This document shows, one piece after another, positions 16,957 through 26,400 of a stretch of DNA of 64,000 nt. The stretch comes from Gemmatimonadota bacterium (GTDB taxonomy: Bacteria > Gemmatimonadota > Gemmatimonadetes > Longimicrobiales > Gaopeijiaceae): the NCBI GenBank assembly GCA_022822325.1, contig JAJEBW010000015.1, positions 1 through 64,000 of the forward strand. Reading direction: 5' to 3'. The position numbers and the translations under genes were made by a program. The notes under the pieces are model-generated. The model made no database searches, had not been told where the DNA came from, and saw only the letters and a program-made list of their open reading frames with translations. Each line of letters starts with the position of its first letter. Position 1 is the first letter of the stretch.

Positions 16957-19900
16957 TCAGCCAGGCGCGATGGCGGCGGCCTCTCCCTCCACCTCGACCG
17001 GAGAAAGAGGCGGCGACACCACTATGGGGCCACCCGCGCCCCGGCGCGAGTCCACTTCTTCGCCACCGCGCCGGAGCCGCTGGAAGAAGCGCGCCAGATC
17101 GTCGGTCAGGCTGTACATGACCGGCACCAGCACCAGGGTGAGGAAGGTTGCGAAGATGATGCCGACGATGACCGCCACCGCCATCGGTCCCCACCACGCC
17201 GCCTGCTCGCCGCCCCAGAAGAAATCGGGCGAAAGGCGGGTGAAGAGCCCGAAGAAATCGAAGTTGAGACCGACCGCGAGGGGAACCAGCCCCAGCGCGG
17301 TCGTGATCGCCGTCAGGAGAACGGGGCGCAGGCGCGTCATGCCGCCCTGCACGATCGCCTCCCTGCGGTCGAGCCCGTCGCGCTTCCGCAGCACATCAAT
17401 GTAGTCGATGAGCACGATGGCGTTGTTCACGACGATCCCGGCCAGCGAAATGACGCCCACCCCGGTCATGATGATGACGAATGGCATCCGGAAGACCATC
17501 AGCCCGATCAGCACGCCGGTGGTGGACATGATCACCGACGACAAGATGATGAGCGGCTTCACCACCGAGTTGAACTGGGTCACCAGGATCAGCGCGATCA
17601 GCATGAGCGCCGCCAGGAAGGCCCCGGTCAGGAACTCCATGGCTTCCTGCTGCTCCTGCTGCTCGCCGGTGAAGGAGAGCGCGTAGCCGGGCGGAAGCGC
17701 CGCGGCGAACTCCTCCAGAACCCCCTCGACCTCCGTCCGCACCGCGTTGCTGTTGTACCCCGCCGCGACCTCGGCGCTGATCGTCGCCACCCTGTCCATG
17801 TTCTTGCGCCGAATCGATCCGTAGCCCCGGTCCACCGTCCACTCGGCCACGGCCGACAGCGGCACCTGGCGTCCCTCGGAAAAAACCGTGAGCTGGCGCA
17901 GCGAGGTGAGCTCGCGTCGGTCCTCCTCGCGCAGCCGCACGATGATGTCGTATTCGTCGTTGCCCGTGCGGTACTTGGCGGCCTCGATGCCGTTGATGGC
18001 GCCGCGCACCAGAAACCCGACGTCGTTGGTGGAGAGTCCGTACAGGCTCGCCTCCTCGCGGTCGACCTCGACCCGGAGCTCGGGACGGGCGTCCTCCAGA
18101 TCGCTCTCCAGCCCGACCAGACGGGGATAGACCGGCGAGTTCTCGATCATGTCCACCGCTTCCAGCGAGAGCGTCTGAAGCAGTTCGGGATCCTCGCCCG
18201 AGATCTCGATGTTGACGGGGGGACCGGAGGGCGGCCCTTCGGTGACCTTGTCCACCCGAACCTCCGCCCCGGCGAGGTCGCGCCCAATCGTCTCCTGCAT
18301 CCTTGCGAGGGTTCCGAAGATATCGAACCGGCGCTCCTCGTAGTCGATCATCGAGAGCGTCACCCTTCCGGCTTCGGGCCCCGAGGGACCGCCGCCGTCC
18401 ATCGGATTGCCGCCGCCCCCGGTTGAACCCACCGTCGTGACGATCGTCTCGGCGTCCGCCACGCCCTCGATCTCCCGCACCTCCTCCAGGAGACGGCGCG
18501 CGTACTCGTTGGTTACGGCGGCCGAGGTTCCCACCGGCGCCTCGACGGAGACATAGACCACGCCGGGGGGAATGTCCTCGGGGAAGTACTCGACCGGCGC
18601 CGCAAAGCTCCCGTAGACGAGGATCGTGCCCACGAACGCGAGACCCGAAAAGACCAGAATGCGCGCGCGGTGAGCGAGCGCCCAGCGCAGCCGCTGCTCG
18701 TACCAGCCGAGGCCGATGAGGATCAGCTCCACGGCGCCCGCCGAGAGCCGGAAGGTGCGGGAGCTGCGTTTGCGGCGGACCCTGCGGCTGCGCACCCGCG
18801 TCAGGAAGATCGAGCAGAGGGTGGGCACGATGACCAGCGCGACGACGAGCGAGCTTGTCAGGGTGACGATGAGGGTCAGCGGCAGATAGCTCATGAAGTC
18901 GCCCGCCATCCCCGGCCAGAAGATGAGCGGGGTGAAGGCCGCGAGCGTGGTTGCGGTGGCGGCGATGACCGGAACCGCGACCTCGCCGGTGGCCTTCTTG
19001 CAGGCGGACTTCCGGTCCCAGCCCTCTTCCATGAAGCGGTAGATGTTCTCGACGATCACGATCGCGTTGTCGACCAGCATCCCCAGGGCGAGGATGAGCG
19101 AGAAGAGCACGACCATGTTCATCGAGACGCCGAGCAGCCTGAGCACGATGAAGGAGAGGAACATGGAGGTGGGGATCGAGAGCGCCACGAAGATCGAGGT
19201 GCGCAGCCCCAGCACGAAGAGAAGGACGCCGACGATCAGGATGATCCCCGAGATGATGTTGTTCTGGAGGCTGCTCACCATCTGGCCGATGTCGTCGGAC
19301 ATGTCGGAGGTGATGCGAACCTCGGTGGAGGGGGGGAAGAGGGGCCGCATCGCTTCGATCTCCGCGCGCACCGCATCGGCCGTCGCGATGATGTTCTCGC
19401 CGGAGCGCTTCACCACATCCAGGGTGACGACGGGCTGATCCCCGAGCCGGGCGTAGCTCTCGCGTTCGGCGAATCCGAACTCCACCTCGGCGATGTCGCG
19501 GAGATGGATGGGACGGTCGTTCAGGGTGGCGACGACGAGGTCGCGAATCACCGCCGGATCCTCGAATTCGCCGTCCACCCGCACGAGATACCTGACTCCG
19601 TTGACGTCGATGGAGCCGCCGGGAATGTTGACGTTCTCCTGGCGGATCGTGCTCAGAACGTCGTCGATGGAAACGTTGTAGTACTGAAGCCGCGAGAGAT
19701 CCAGATCGACCTTGACCTCGCGCTCCAGTCCCCCGCGCAGGGCGACGCGCAGAACCGCCGGAATCGACTCGATCCGGTCCTGGAGCTCCTCGCCGATCTC
19801 CTTCAGGCGCACCAGTCCGTAGCCGCCGGAGATGTTGATCTGCATGATCGGCGCCTCCGCCATCGAAAACTCCATGATGAAGGGGTCTTCGGCGTCGGAT

Positions 19901-20376
19901 GGAAGCTCGGGGCGCGCCAGATCGACCTTTTCGCGGACCTGCTGCAACGCTTCGTTGAGATCGGTGGAGGTCTCGAATTCGACGATGACGCTGGAGTAGC
20001 CCTCGACGGAGGTGGAGGTGAGCTCCTTCACATCGGAGATTGTGTTCAGCTCCTCTTCGAGGCGGCGCGTGACCAGGCTCTCCACATCGGCCGGCGACAC
20101 GCCCGGATACATGGTGTTGACGGCGATGATCGGGATTTCGGTCTCCGGGAAGGACTCCTTGGGAATCGCGCGGTAGGCGAGCAGTCCCGCGATCATGATG
20201 AAGGCGAAGAGGACCATGACCGAGGTCGCGTGATCGACGGCCGCGCTGGTCAGGAAGAACTCCTTGTACGACTTCGCTCTGCGCCCGGGGGAAGCGTCCC
20301 GTCCGCCGGACTGGTCCCGAGCCTCGCGGTCTTCCGCCCCGCGCCCGGTGGAATCGCCGTTCCGGTTCCCGGTCAT
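16957..20376 (-). CDS. RND efflux pump inner-membrane subunit (AcrB/MexB family)
   Basis: This product of 1139 residues has the RND plan: a transmembrane helix, a large periplasmic loop, six helices, a second loop and six helices. The membrane helix IV motif GMLVDNAIVIVENIYR supplies proton-relay aspartate, and the GxxPL(A/I) and FSEGRQVPL segments are family landmarks. It would export hydrophobic compounds or drugs, driven by protons. The N-terminal 40 residues are charged and disordered. The start ATG at 20376 overlaps the stop of the membrane fusion protein gene (ATGA), and tolC lies upstream, so all three parts of one pump are encoded together. Whether it belongs to the HAE1 or a heavy-metal group is not decided by eye, but metal-site residues were not seen. 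Confidence 0.95.
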   Translation of the reverse strand: MTGNRNGDSTGRGAEDREARDQSGGRDASPGRRAKSYKEFFLTSAAVDHATSVMVLFAFIMIAGLLAYRAIPKESFPETEIPIIAVNTMYPGVSPADVESLVTRRLEEELNTISDVKELTSTSVEGYSSVIVEFETSTDLNEALQQVREKVDLARPELPSDAEDPFIMEFSMAEAPIMQINISGGYGLVRLKEIGEELQDRIESIPAVLRVALRGGLEREVKVDLDLSRLQYYNVSIDDVLSTIRQENVNIPGGSIDVNGVRYLVRVDGEFEDPAVIRDLVVATLNDRPIHLRDIAEVEFGFAERESYARLGDQPVVTLDVVKRSGENIIATADAVRAEIEAMRPLFPPSTEVRITSDMSDDIGQMVSSLQNNIISGIILIVGVLLFVLGLRTSIFVALSIPTSMFLSFIVLRLLGVSMNMVVLFSLILALGMLVDNAIVIVENIYRFMEEGWDRKSACKKATGEVAVPVIAATATTLAAFTPLIFWPGMAGDFMSYLPLTLIVTLTSSLVVALVIVPTLCSIFLTRVRSRRVRRKRSSRTFRLSAGAVELILIGLGWYEQRLRWALAHRARILVFSGLAFVGTILVYGSFAAPVEYFPEDIPPGVVYVSVEAPVGTSAAVTNEYARRLLEEVREIEGVADAETIVTTVGSTGGGGNPMDGGGPSGPEAGRVTLSMIDYEERRFDIFGTLARMQETIGRDLAGAEVRVDKVTEGPPSGPPVNIEISGEDPELLQTLSLEAVDMIENSPVYPRLVGLESDLEDARPELRVEVDREEASLYGLSTNDVGFLVRGAINGIEAAKYRTGNDEYDIIVRLREEDRRELTSLRQLTVFSEGRQVPLSAVAEWTVDRGYGSIRRKNMDRVATISAEVAAGYNSNAVRTEVEGVLEEFAAALPPGYALSFTGEQQEQQEAMEFLTGAFLAALMLIALILVTQFNSVVKPLIILSSVIMSTTGVLIGLMVFRMPFVIIMTGVGVISLAGIVVNNAIVLIDYIDVLRKRDGLDRREAIVQGGMTRLRPVLLTAITTALGLVPLAVGLNFDFFGLFTRLSPDFFWGGEQAAWWGPMAVAVIVGIIFATFLTLVLVPVMYSLTDDLARFFQRLRRGGEEVDSRRGAGGPIVVSPPLSPVEVEGEAAAIAPG

Positions 20377-21497
20377 CGCCGCCCTCCATTTCCTTCGCCG
20401 CGTGCGCCCGCCACGACCCGCACCCGGTCGCCCGCGGTCAGGCTCTGCTGGCCGACGACCACAACCCGGTCTCCTTCCGCCAGTCCCGACTCGATCACCG
20501 CCTCGTTCCCCTGCGCGACCAGGATCTCGACCTCCCGCGCCGCTGCCCGGGCCGCGTCTCCCGCGCCCTCGACCACGAAGACCACCCGTCCCCGCTCCAT
20601 GGCCACGAGCGCCTGTTGCGGCACGACCAGCGCCCCCGGAATCTCCTCGCGGACGATCTCGATCGAGGCGATCATGCCGGGCTTGATGCTGCGGTCGGGA
20701 TTGGGAAGAGTGAGTTCCAGGGGGAAGGTTCGGTTCTCGGGATCGACCACCGCCCCGGCGTAGCTGACCTCCGCCTCGAAGCGGAGATCTGCGAGGACGT
20801 CGAAGGCCACGGTCGCGGAGGATCCTGCCCCGACGCCGGCGGCGAAGCGTTCAGGCGCTCCCGCGACCATGCGGATCGTGTCGATCTGGACGATGCGCGC
20901 CACTGCGGCGCCGGGCGCCACCAGCGACCCGATCTCCACGAAGCGGTCGTTGAGAACCCCGCGAATCGGCGCCGAGATCGTGGTGCGGGCGATTCGTTCG
21001 CGGAGCGCTTCCAGGTTGCCGCGGCTCTGTTCCAGGGCGTGCTGCGCCTCCAGGTAGCTCAGCTCCGATCCGACCCCGTCGTTCTCGTAGAGCGCGCGGC
21101 GCCGATCCCAGACCTCTTCCGCATACCGCGCCTGCGCCGAGGCGGTGCGGATCTGCGCGGCCAGGATGGCGTCGTCGAGGTGCACGATGGCCTGGCCGGT
21201 TCGCACGACCTCGCCCTTGTCGCGCACGATCCGGCGCACGACCCCCGTTTCCTCCGCCGCGATCACCACGTCGCGCATCGCGGTGGCCACCCCGGTGACC
21301 TGCACGGTGCGCGTGAAGTCGCGCGGGGCCAGCGTCTCCACCTCGACATTGACGACCCTGCCAAAGGCCTCGACGCGCTCCTCGCCCTCCTGCGCCGCCT
21401 CGCCGCTCCCGCATCCCCCGGTCGCCGCCACCGCCAGCGCCGCGGCCGCCGCCACCGCGCGCATCCCGCCGCTCAGTCCCGAAATCCCAGGTCCCAT
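20373..21497 (-). CDS. RND efflux periplasmic adaptor (HlyD/AcrA-type membrane fusion protein), lipoprotein
   Basis: The product has 374 residues. The ATG at 21497 follows GGGAG at 10 bases and gives a signal peptide ending with the lipobox-like TGGC, so the adaptor is probably lipid-anchored to the inner membrane. The barrel-sandwich halves (VVIAAEETGVVRRI and ISAPIRGVLNDRFVEIGSLV) flank a helical hairpin at about 105-165, with beta-barrel and membrane-proximal domains behind. It bridges the RND subunit and the TolC channel. It overlaps the pump gene by ATGA and follows tolC by 70 bases. Confidence 0.94.
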   Translation of the reverse strand: MGPGISGLSGGMRAVAAAAALAVAATGGCGSGEAAQEGEERVEAFGRVVNVEVETLAPRDFTRTVQVTGVATAMRDVVIAAEETGVVRRIVRDKGEVVRTGQAIVHLDDAILAAQIRTASAQARYAEEVWDRRRALYENDGVGSELSYLEAQHALEQSRGNLEALRERIARTTISAPIRGVLNDRFVEIGSLVAPGAAVARIVQIDTIRMVAGAPERFAAGVGAGSSATVAFDVLADLRFEAEVSYAGAVVDPENRTFPLELTLPNPDRSIKPGMIASIEIVREEIPGALVVPQQALVAMERGRVVFVVEGAGDAARAAAREVEILVAQGNEAVIESGLAEGDRVVVVGQQSLTAGDRVRVVAGARGEGNGGRR

Positions 21498-21567
21498 CTC
21501 TGCGCATCTCCCATGATCCATGCCAATCCATGATTCGTTCGTCCTGCCGCCGCCGCTGCGGCCATCG

Positions 21568-23091
21568 CTACCGCGAATCCACCAGCGGAACCTGTCCGGC
21601 GGCCTCGTCCAGCCGCGCGCTCGCGGCCAGGTAGTCGTATACGGCCTGCGCGTAGTTGAATTCGCTCTGCCGCAGCGCCACCTCGACGTCGGTGAGCTCC
21701 AGCCGTCCGGCCAGCCCCTCGCGGTACTGAGCGCTGGCGATCTCGTACCCGCGTTCGGCCTGCGCGACCGCGAGACGCTGTGCACCGACCCGCTGCCGTG
21801 CCTCGCGCACCTGGTCGAGCAGATTGCGTACCTGCACCTCGGCCTGATCCAGCGCCAGGCGGGTCTGGAGGCGAGCCTGTTCAAGGGCCATGCGACGCTG
21901 GCGGATTCTCGCCTGGCGGCGAAATCCGGAAAAGATCGGAACGCTTACGCGCAATCCCACCTGGGTCGATGAGCCGCGCTGCCGGCTCGTGCCGAAGAAG
22001 TCGGGTCCGCCATTCTGCTGCGCCGCCAGCCCGTAGCTGCCGAAGGCCGCCACCGTCGGGAAGTAGTCGACCTGCTCCAGCCTCACCTCCACCCCCCGGA
22101 GCTCCTCGGTGAGCGTCGCTTGCCGGATGTCGGAGCGTCCCAGCGCGCTGCGGCGCACGATCTCCGCCGCATCGGCTCTGTCGGCGGGATAGCTGCGGAA
22201 ATCAAGAATGTCGCGGTTGGCGGGCGAGTTGGCCTCCGGTCGCTCCAGATCCATCTCGGCGAGCTCTCCCGCCACGGCGATCGGAGCCTCCGGTTCCAGC
22301 GCAAGCTCGGCCGCGATCGTCCTGCGGGCGGCGTTTCGCCGGTTCTCGGCGCGTCTCAGGGCGGGTTCCAGGTTGGCCAGTTCCACCTCCAGGCGCAGCA
22401 CATCGTAGAGTTCGGCCAATCCGGCCTCCGCCATCGCCCGGGTCTCGTCGAGCGTCTGCCGAACCCGGCGCAGCGAGTTGCGGGTGAGTCGCAGTTCCTC
22501 CTGGGCCAGGAGCAGGTCATAGACGGAGATCCGGATCCGGGTGACCAGTTGCTGGGTGCGGCCCCGGAGCGATTCCCGTTGCAGGTTGCGGAATCCCGAC
22601 GCGGCCCCCAGCCCGACGAAAGCGGCGGGATCGAGGAGCGCCTGTTCGACGTTCACCCCCAGATTCCAGATGTTGTCGGCGCCGAACTGGATGGGGATGA
22701 AGTCGCCCTCGGCCGCGGCGGGATCGAAGATGCGGGCGGGCAGGAAGTTGACCTGCGGCGCGACATTGCGCGTGTAGGAGCTGGTGAGGTTCAGATCGGG
22801 ATAGACGTCGCTCCATGCCTCCGCCACCTGGCCCTCGGCCGCCCCCAACTGGAAGCGGGCGTCGGCGAGGTCGCGGCTGCGGTCGATCGCCATGCGCGCG
22901 AGTGCGCTGAGCAGGACCGGCTCCTCCAGCTCCGGCGAGGCGGGCGCCCGTTCCTGCGCGGCGACGGGACCGCAAATCAGGGCCGCCACCGCCGCGATGG
23001 TCCCGAATGTTCCCCGTGAAGGGGAGCCGGTTCCCCGCCGGTCGTCGGCGCGCCCGCCCTCACTTCCCCGGGGCCGAGTCGATTCAGACAT
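21568..23091 (-). CDS. TolC-family outer-membrane efflux channel
   Basis: This product of 507 residues has a signal peptide (cleavage near GPVAAQE) and two homologous halves of long amphipathic helices with short strands, as in TolC/OprM. Helix segments such as GRLELTDVEVALRQSEFNYAQA are typical. The channel carries substrates from the adaptor-pump complex across the outer membrane. The ATG at 23091 has GGCGGAG at 5-11 bases upstream. It is the first gene of the three-gene pump operon and is preceded by a consensus TATAAT at 23185-23190. The N-terminal 35 residues before the hydrophobic core are unusually long and charged. Confidence 0.93.
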   Translation of the reverse strand: MSESTRPRGSEGGRADDRRGTGSPSRGTFGTIAAVAALICGPVAAQERAPASPELEEPVLLSALARMAIDRSRDLADARFQLGAAEGQVAEAWSDVYPDLNLTSSYTRNVAPQVNFLPARIFDPAAAEGDFIPIQFGADNIWNLGVNVEQALLDPAAFVGLGAASGFRNLQRESLRGRTQQLVTRIRISVYDLLLAQEELRLTRNSLRRVRQTLDETRAMAEAGLAELYDVLRLEVELANLEPALRRAENRRNAARRTIAAELALEPEAPIAVAGELAEMDLERPEANSPANRDILDFRSYPADRADAAEIVRRSALGRSDIRQATLTEELRGVEVRLEQVDYFPTVAAFGSYGLAAQQNGGPDFFGTSRQRGSSTQVGLRVSVPIFSGFRRQARIRQRRMALEQARLQTRLALDQAEVQVRNLLDQVREARQRVGAQRLAVAQAERGYEIASAQYREGLAGRLELTDVEVALRQSEFNYAQAVYDYLAASARLDEAAGQVPLVDSR

Positions 23092-23177
23092 TCGAACTCC
23101 GCCTTTTCCCTCCCTGCCGACTGAATGCGCCGCCGGACGCGCAGGTCCGCACGAACGCCCGATGCTGCCGTGGGACA

Positions 23178-23208
23178 GCCTTCTATTATAGCGCACTTCG
23201 CTGGAACG
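23178..23208 (-). promoter_or_regulatory. Promoter of the tolC - adaptor - RND operon
   Basis: Read on the minus strand, 23190-23185 is a perfect TATAAT. No TTGACA-like -35 box lies at the correct distance; the region there is CCCCTC. The predicted start is near 23178, giving a leader of about 87 bases. A perfect -10 with a poor -35 is typical of promoters that need an activator or an alternative contact. Confidence 0.55.
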
Positions 23209-23245
23209 AGGGGTGCGGATTCGCAGCGCTCGCACCGCCCGCGGG

Positions 23246-23274
23246 TTGACGGACGAGCCGTTTCCCGGTAGCCT
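23246..23274 (+). promoter_or_regulatory. Promoter of the cold shock gene
   Basis: TTGACG at 23246-23251 and TAGCCT at 23269-23274 are 17 bases apart. The predicted start near 23281 gives a leader of about 67 bases, which may carry temperature-dependent structure as in other csp messages. The same TTGAxx / TAGCYT pair precedes rpsT in this window. Confidence 0.5.
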
Positions 23275-23347
23275 CCTTCCCGTTAGCGCCCGGCCGCAGT
23301 TCAGTGCCGGGATCGGAGGAACAAGGTTTGTGATCAGGAGCATGAGG

Positions 23348-23566
23348 ATGCGAACCACGGGAACCGTGAAGTGGTTCAACGACGCCAAGGGTTTCGGATT
23401 CATCAGCCCGGTGGCGGGGGACAGGGACTGTTTTGTCCACTACTCCGCGATCGAGGGCGATGGCTTTCGGAGCCTTGCCGAGGGCGACCAGGTCGAGTTC
23501 GACATGGTCGAGGGTCCGAAGGGACCCGCAGCCGAAAAGGTGGTGCGCGTCGGCGGGATGGCGTAG
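23348..23566 (+). CDS. Cold shock domain protein (CspA family)
   Basis: The product of 72 residues is a single cold shock domain that binds single-stranded RNA or DNA and acts as an RNA chaperone. RNP1 (KGFGFI) and RNP2 (CFVHYSAI) motifs are both present after the signature [11 protein letters not shown]2 has cysteine where VFVH is usual. The ATG at 23348 is preferred to the one at 23342 because CAGGAG ends 8 bases upstream of it. The gene stands alone between its own promoter and a strong terminator. Confidence 0.95.
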   Translation: MRTTGTVKWFNDAKGFGFISPVAGDRDCFVHYSAIEGDGFRSLAEGDQVEFDMVEGPKGPAAEKVVRVGGMA

Positions 23567-23587
23567 CCGCCCCGGCTGGAACCAGTG

Positions 23588-23633
23588 CGAAGCCGCCGGA
23601 GAGGAGGCTCTCCGGCGGCTTCGTTGCTTTAAT
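23588..23633 (+). terminator. Rho-independent terminator of the cold shock gene
   Basis: A 16-base-pair perfect stem (23588-23603 with 23608-23623) has the loop GAGG and is followed by TTGCTTTAAT. It starts 21 bases after the stop codon. The stem is very GC-rich and symmetrical, so it could also stop transcripts from the minus strand. Confidence 0.88.
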
Positions 23634-23924
23634 GGTCCCTGCTCGGGGGCCGGCCGGGCCGAATCCCCGGGAGTCGTCGACCGGTGGCGGCGTCTTCCGA
23701 ACCGGCCCTGGCGGAATGAACGATGCGGCGCGGGTGGACCGCACTGGCGGCTCTCGTTGGGGCAGGTCGCGGATCCGTCGCGCAGCCATCGGGTCTCGCG
23801 GTCCCGCATTCGGATGCGCGAGCGAGCGACGCGGGAAACGGGATCGGTCGCGCCCCCTCCACCCGGCGGGCCCCTTCCGTTCGGGACCGCGCCGCCTCCA
23901 TTGAACGGCGGCCCGGTCGCGGGG
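23634..23924. other. Non-coding stretch between the csp terminator and the next gene
   Basis: About 290 bases show no supportable gene. A plus-strand reading that starts at 23723 begins with a signal-like MRRGWTALAALVGAG, but it soon becomes low-complexity Arg/Pro sequence and runs antisense into the downstream gene. I see no RNA gene or repeat. Confidence 0.4.
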
Positions 23925-24488
23925 TCAGTCCCCTGCCCCGCCCCGCGGCAGGAGCGCCCGGTGCCACCGGTCCCGCGCCGGTCCCTCCCACCGCCCCGCG
24001 CGCAAATCGCCCAGCGCGGTGATCGAATTGTCGAAAACGACCGTCTGCGGGCCGATCTCGCCGGAGCGGGCGCGGGTGCGAAAGCCAACCCGCGAGCTCC
24101 GCGCGATCCGCCCGTCCGCTTCCCGGAACCAGACCGCCTCGTTGCCCAGGAACCCCGCCCCGAGCTCCGTTCCCGCCGCGGCCAGAACCCGCACCAGGGC
24201 ATCGATCGAACACCCCGACGGATCCGTGGAGCGCGCATCGGCGCACACAATCAGAAACCGGTCGTGCACCCAGCGTCGAGTTGCCCGCAGCGGCGCGCCG
24301 TGGGCGGCCCATCCGGCAAGAAAGTCGTCCACCATTGCCAGGAGGCGATTCCTCTCGGCCGCATCCAGATCGCGCTCCGCCCCGAAGATCCAGATCCGGG
24401 AGTCGTCCGGGTAGTCGTTCAACTCCGGCGTCGCCACCGATCCGGCCCCGGCCTCCGGCGCCGCCCGCTTCCTCCGGTTCCCGTTCAT
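23925..24488 (-). CDS. Conserved-looking protein of unknown function
   Basis: The product has 187 residues with no signal peptide or membrane helix. The core IWIFGAERDL and WVHDRFLIVCAD have the feel of a small alpha/beta protein, and similar short proteins occur in Bacteroidota and Gemmatimonadota, but I cannot name a family function. Residues 1-25 are basic and probably disordered. The start ATG at 24488 overlaps the stop of the AI-2E transporter gene (ATGA), so it is the last gene of that operon. A cytoplasmic location is inferred. Confidence 0.75.
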   Translation of the reverse strand: MNGNRRKRAAPEAGAGSVATPELNDYPDDSRIWIFGAERDLDAAERNRLLAMVDDFLAGWAAHGAPLRATRRWVHDRFLIVCADARSTDPSGCSIDALVRVLAAAGTELGAGFLGNEAVWFREADGRIARSSRVGFRTRARSGEIGPQTVVFDNSITALGDLRAGRWEGPARDRWHRALLPRGGAGD

Positions 24489-25615
24489 CCCGCGGCCACC
24501 TCCTCGTCGCCGCCCGCAACCACGGCGGGGTTCTTGTCAATCAACATCGCAATCCAGCGCAAGTCCTTCGTGTTCTCGAGCATGATCTTCACGATCATCG
24601 TGAGCGGGACCGAGAGGAGCGCGCCGACCGGTCCCCAGAGCCACCCCCAGAAGAGCAGCGAGAGGATGACGACCAGGGTGGAGATCCCGAAGCGCCGCCC
24701 CATCAACATGGGTTCGATCCAGTTTCCGAAGACGACGTTCACCGCCAGGTAGCCCAGCCCCACAATGAGCGAACGGTCCAGATCGATTCCCACCAGAGTG
24801 GCCGAAACCGGATCCACATCCAGGAGCGCGAGCAGCACCGCCGGGATGGAGGCGATAATCGACCCGATCGTGGGGACGTAGTTGAGCGCAAAGGCGACGA
24901 GGCCGAAGAGGATCGGCAGATCGAGTCCCATGGCCCAGGTCCAGATTCCCAGGAGCACGCCGGTGCACAGACTGACGACGGTCTTGATCACCAGGTATCC
25001 CTGAACCTCGTCGATGATCTTGCGGTAGCGTTCGCCGGCCATGTCGGCGATGAACCGCAGCTTATCCGGGAGCGCCACCGCTTCGCCCAGCGCAAAGATC
25101 AGAAGCAGAGTCACGATGAAGGTGCTCGTGACGAAGGAGAGCGCCCAGGTCGTGGCCCCCGTGGCGAGGGTGGCGAGGGTCGTGACATTCAGCAACTCGC
25201 GGAAGGTGCGCCTCAGCTCGCCCTCCGCGAGCAGGGGAAGGCGATCCTCGATCTCGCGAAGCCAGCCCTCGATGTGCGGAGCGATGGCCTGGATCTGAAT
25301 CGGAACCAGCTCTTGCAGCGTTCGAAGTTGCAGGCTCCCGATCAGCACCAGAAGACCGAAGATCCCGGCGACCACCAGGACGGTCATCAGGATCGCCATG
25401 GTTCGCGGCACCCGCCGCCGGGACAGCCAGATCACCAGCGGCAGGCAGATCACGGCGAGGAAGAGCGCGAGCGCCATCGGCAGGAGGATCGGCTGGGCGA
25501 AATCGAGACCCTGAACCAGGATGAAGGCCGCGGCCAGGGTGACGAGGAAGCGCAGTCCCGTATTCTGGTCGGACTGATCGGCGAAGATCGACGCCTTCCC
25601 AACCCGAGGAGCCAT
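24485..25615 (-). CDS. AI-2E family membrane transporter (PerM/TqsA-like)
   Basis: The product of 376 residues has about eight membrane helices in the family pattern: an N-terminal pair (LVTLAAAFILVQG and ILLPMALALFLAVICLPLVI), a soluble segment of about 100 residues and a C-terminal bundle with the signature ALNYVPTIGSIIASIPAVLLAL. Members export or take up small molecules, including autoinducer-2, or act as cation/proton antiporters, so no substrate can be assigned. The ATG at 25615 is 11 bases after the stop of the plug-domain gene, and the next gene overlaps it by ATGA. Confidence 0.92.
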   Translation of the reverse strand: MAPRVGKASIFADQSDQNTGLRFLVTLAAAFILVQGLDFAQPILLPMALALFLAVICLPLVIWLSRRRVPRTMAILMTVLVVAGIFGLLVLIGSLQLRTLQELVPIQIQAIAPHIEGWLREIEDRLPLLAEGELRRTFRELLNVTTLATLATGATTWALSFVTSTFIVTLLLIFALGEAVALPDKLRFIADMAGERYRKIIDEVQGYLVIKTVVSLCTGVLLGIWTWAMGLDLPILFGLVAFALNYVPTIGSIIASIPAVLLALLDVDPVSATLVGIDLDRSLIVGLGYLAVNVVFGNWIEPMLMGRRFGISTLVVILSLLFWGWLWGPVGALLSVPLTMIVKIMLENTKDLRWIAMLIDKNPAVVAGGDEEVAAG

Positions 25616-25626
25616 CCGTTCCGCCT

Positions 25627-26391
25627 TCAGCAGCCGACGATGGGAATCAGGGGGCGCGGATGTTCCACCGTCACCTCGACGTAGGTGCGGGTATAGACCC
25701 GGATCTGCGCGCAGCCGCGAATGACCTCCACGCGATAGATCTGCGCCGCGGGATAGCTGGCCAGCTCGGGCACTCCCCCGAAGGCCGGTGCGTCGTCGAT
25801 GAAGATGCGCGGCTGCGCCGGACGGCCCCGGAGGCGAACGCAGTTGCGGGGCTGGCGAAAGACTCCGGTCCCCGACTGGTCCTCGAAGCAGGGCACGAAC
25901 TCGAATCCCGGCCGGCTGTCCAGGAATTCGGCCAGGTTGAGGTCCGGCGAGGAGCGCAGCTCGGTCTCGATGTACCGGTCGGTGAGGTGGGCCAGTCCCC
26001 GCAGCCGGCTCTCGAGGCGATCGACATAGACCTCGATTCCCTCCAGAACGACCGGTTTGGGGAATATCACCACCTCGACCTCGGGGCCGGGCTGGATGTC
26101 CATCACCTGGAAGAGGTCGGCGTAGCCCATGCGCGAAACCGAAACCCGGCTGGGACCGGGCGGAACCCCTGAAATCCGGAAGCGCCCCTCGGCGTCGGTC
26201 ACCCCGAGGATCCGCGATCCATCGCGGCGGATCGTTTCCTCCAGCCGCACCACGGCCCCTTCGACCGGCCTCTCCCACCAACTGTCGATCACCCGGCCGG
26301 AGAAGAGGACGCCCGCTTCCTGCCCCGTCGCGGAGATCGTCCCCGCGAAGGCGGCCAGCAGGGCAACGGCCAGGCGCGAACTCGTCGGCAT
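25627..26391 (-). CDS. Exported carboxypeptidase-regulatory plus TonB-plug protein lacking a barrel
   Basis: This product of 254 residues has a signal peptide (cleavage near SATGQ), a carboxypeptidase-D regulatory-like beta sandwich (FSGRVIDSWWERPVEGAVV, about 30-110) and then a segment that resembles the plug of TonB receptors, with PRIFIDDAPAFGG followed by AAQIYRVEVIRG. In full receptors this strand leads into a 22-stranded barrel, but here the protein ends about 30 residues later. Four cysteines (two near 168-185, one at 228, one at the terminus) could form disulfides. A second protein of the same type is encoded 0.8 kb away. A role in outer-membrane binding is inference. Confidence 0.82.
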   Translation of the reverse strand: MPTSSRLAVALLAAFAGTISATGQEAGVLFSGRVIDSWWERPVEGAVVRLEETIRRDGSRILGVTDAEGRFRISGVPPGPSRVSVSRMGYADLFQVMDIQPGPEVEVVIFPKPVVLEGIEVYVDRLESRLRGLAHLTDRYIETELRSSPDLNLAEFLDSRPGFEFVPCFEDQSGTGVFRQPRNCVRLRGRPAQPRIFIDDAPAFGGVPELASYPAAQIYRVEVIRGCAQIRVYTRTYVEVTVEHPRPLIPIVGC

Positions 26392-26400
26392 CGGTCGTTG

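Noticed and set aside
23723-24022. A 99-residue plus-strand reading with a signal-like N-terminus
   Set aside because: It turns into Arg/Pro-rich low-complexity sequence and runs antisense to a gene coupled to the AI-2E transporter.
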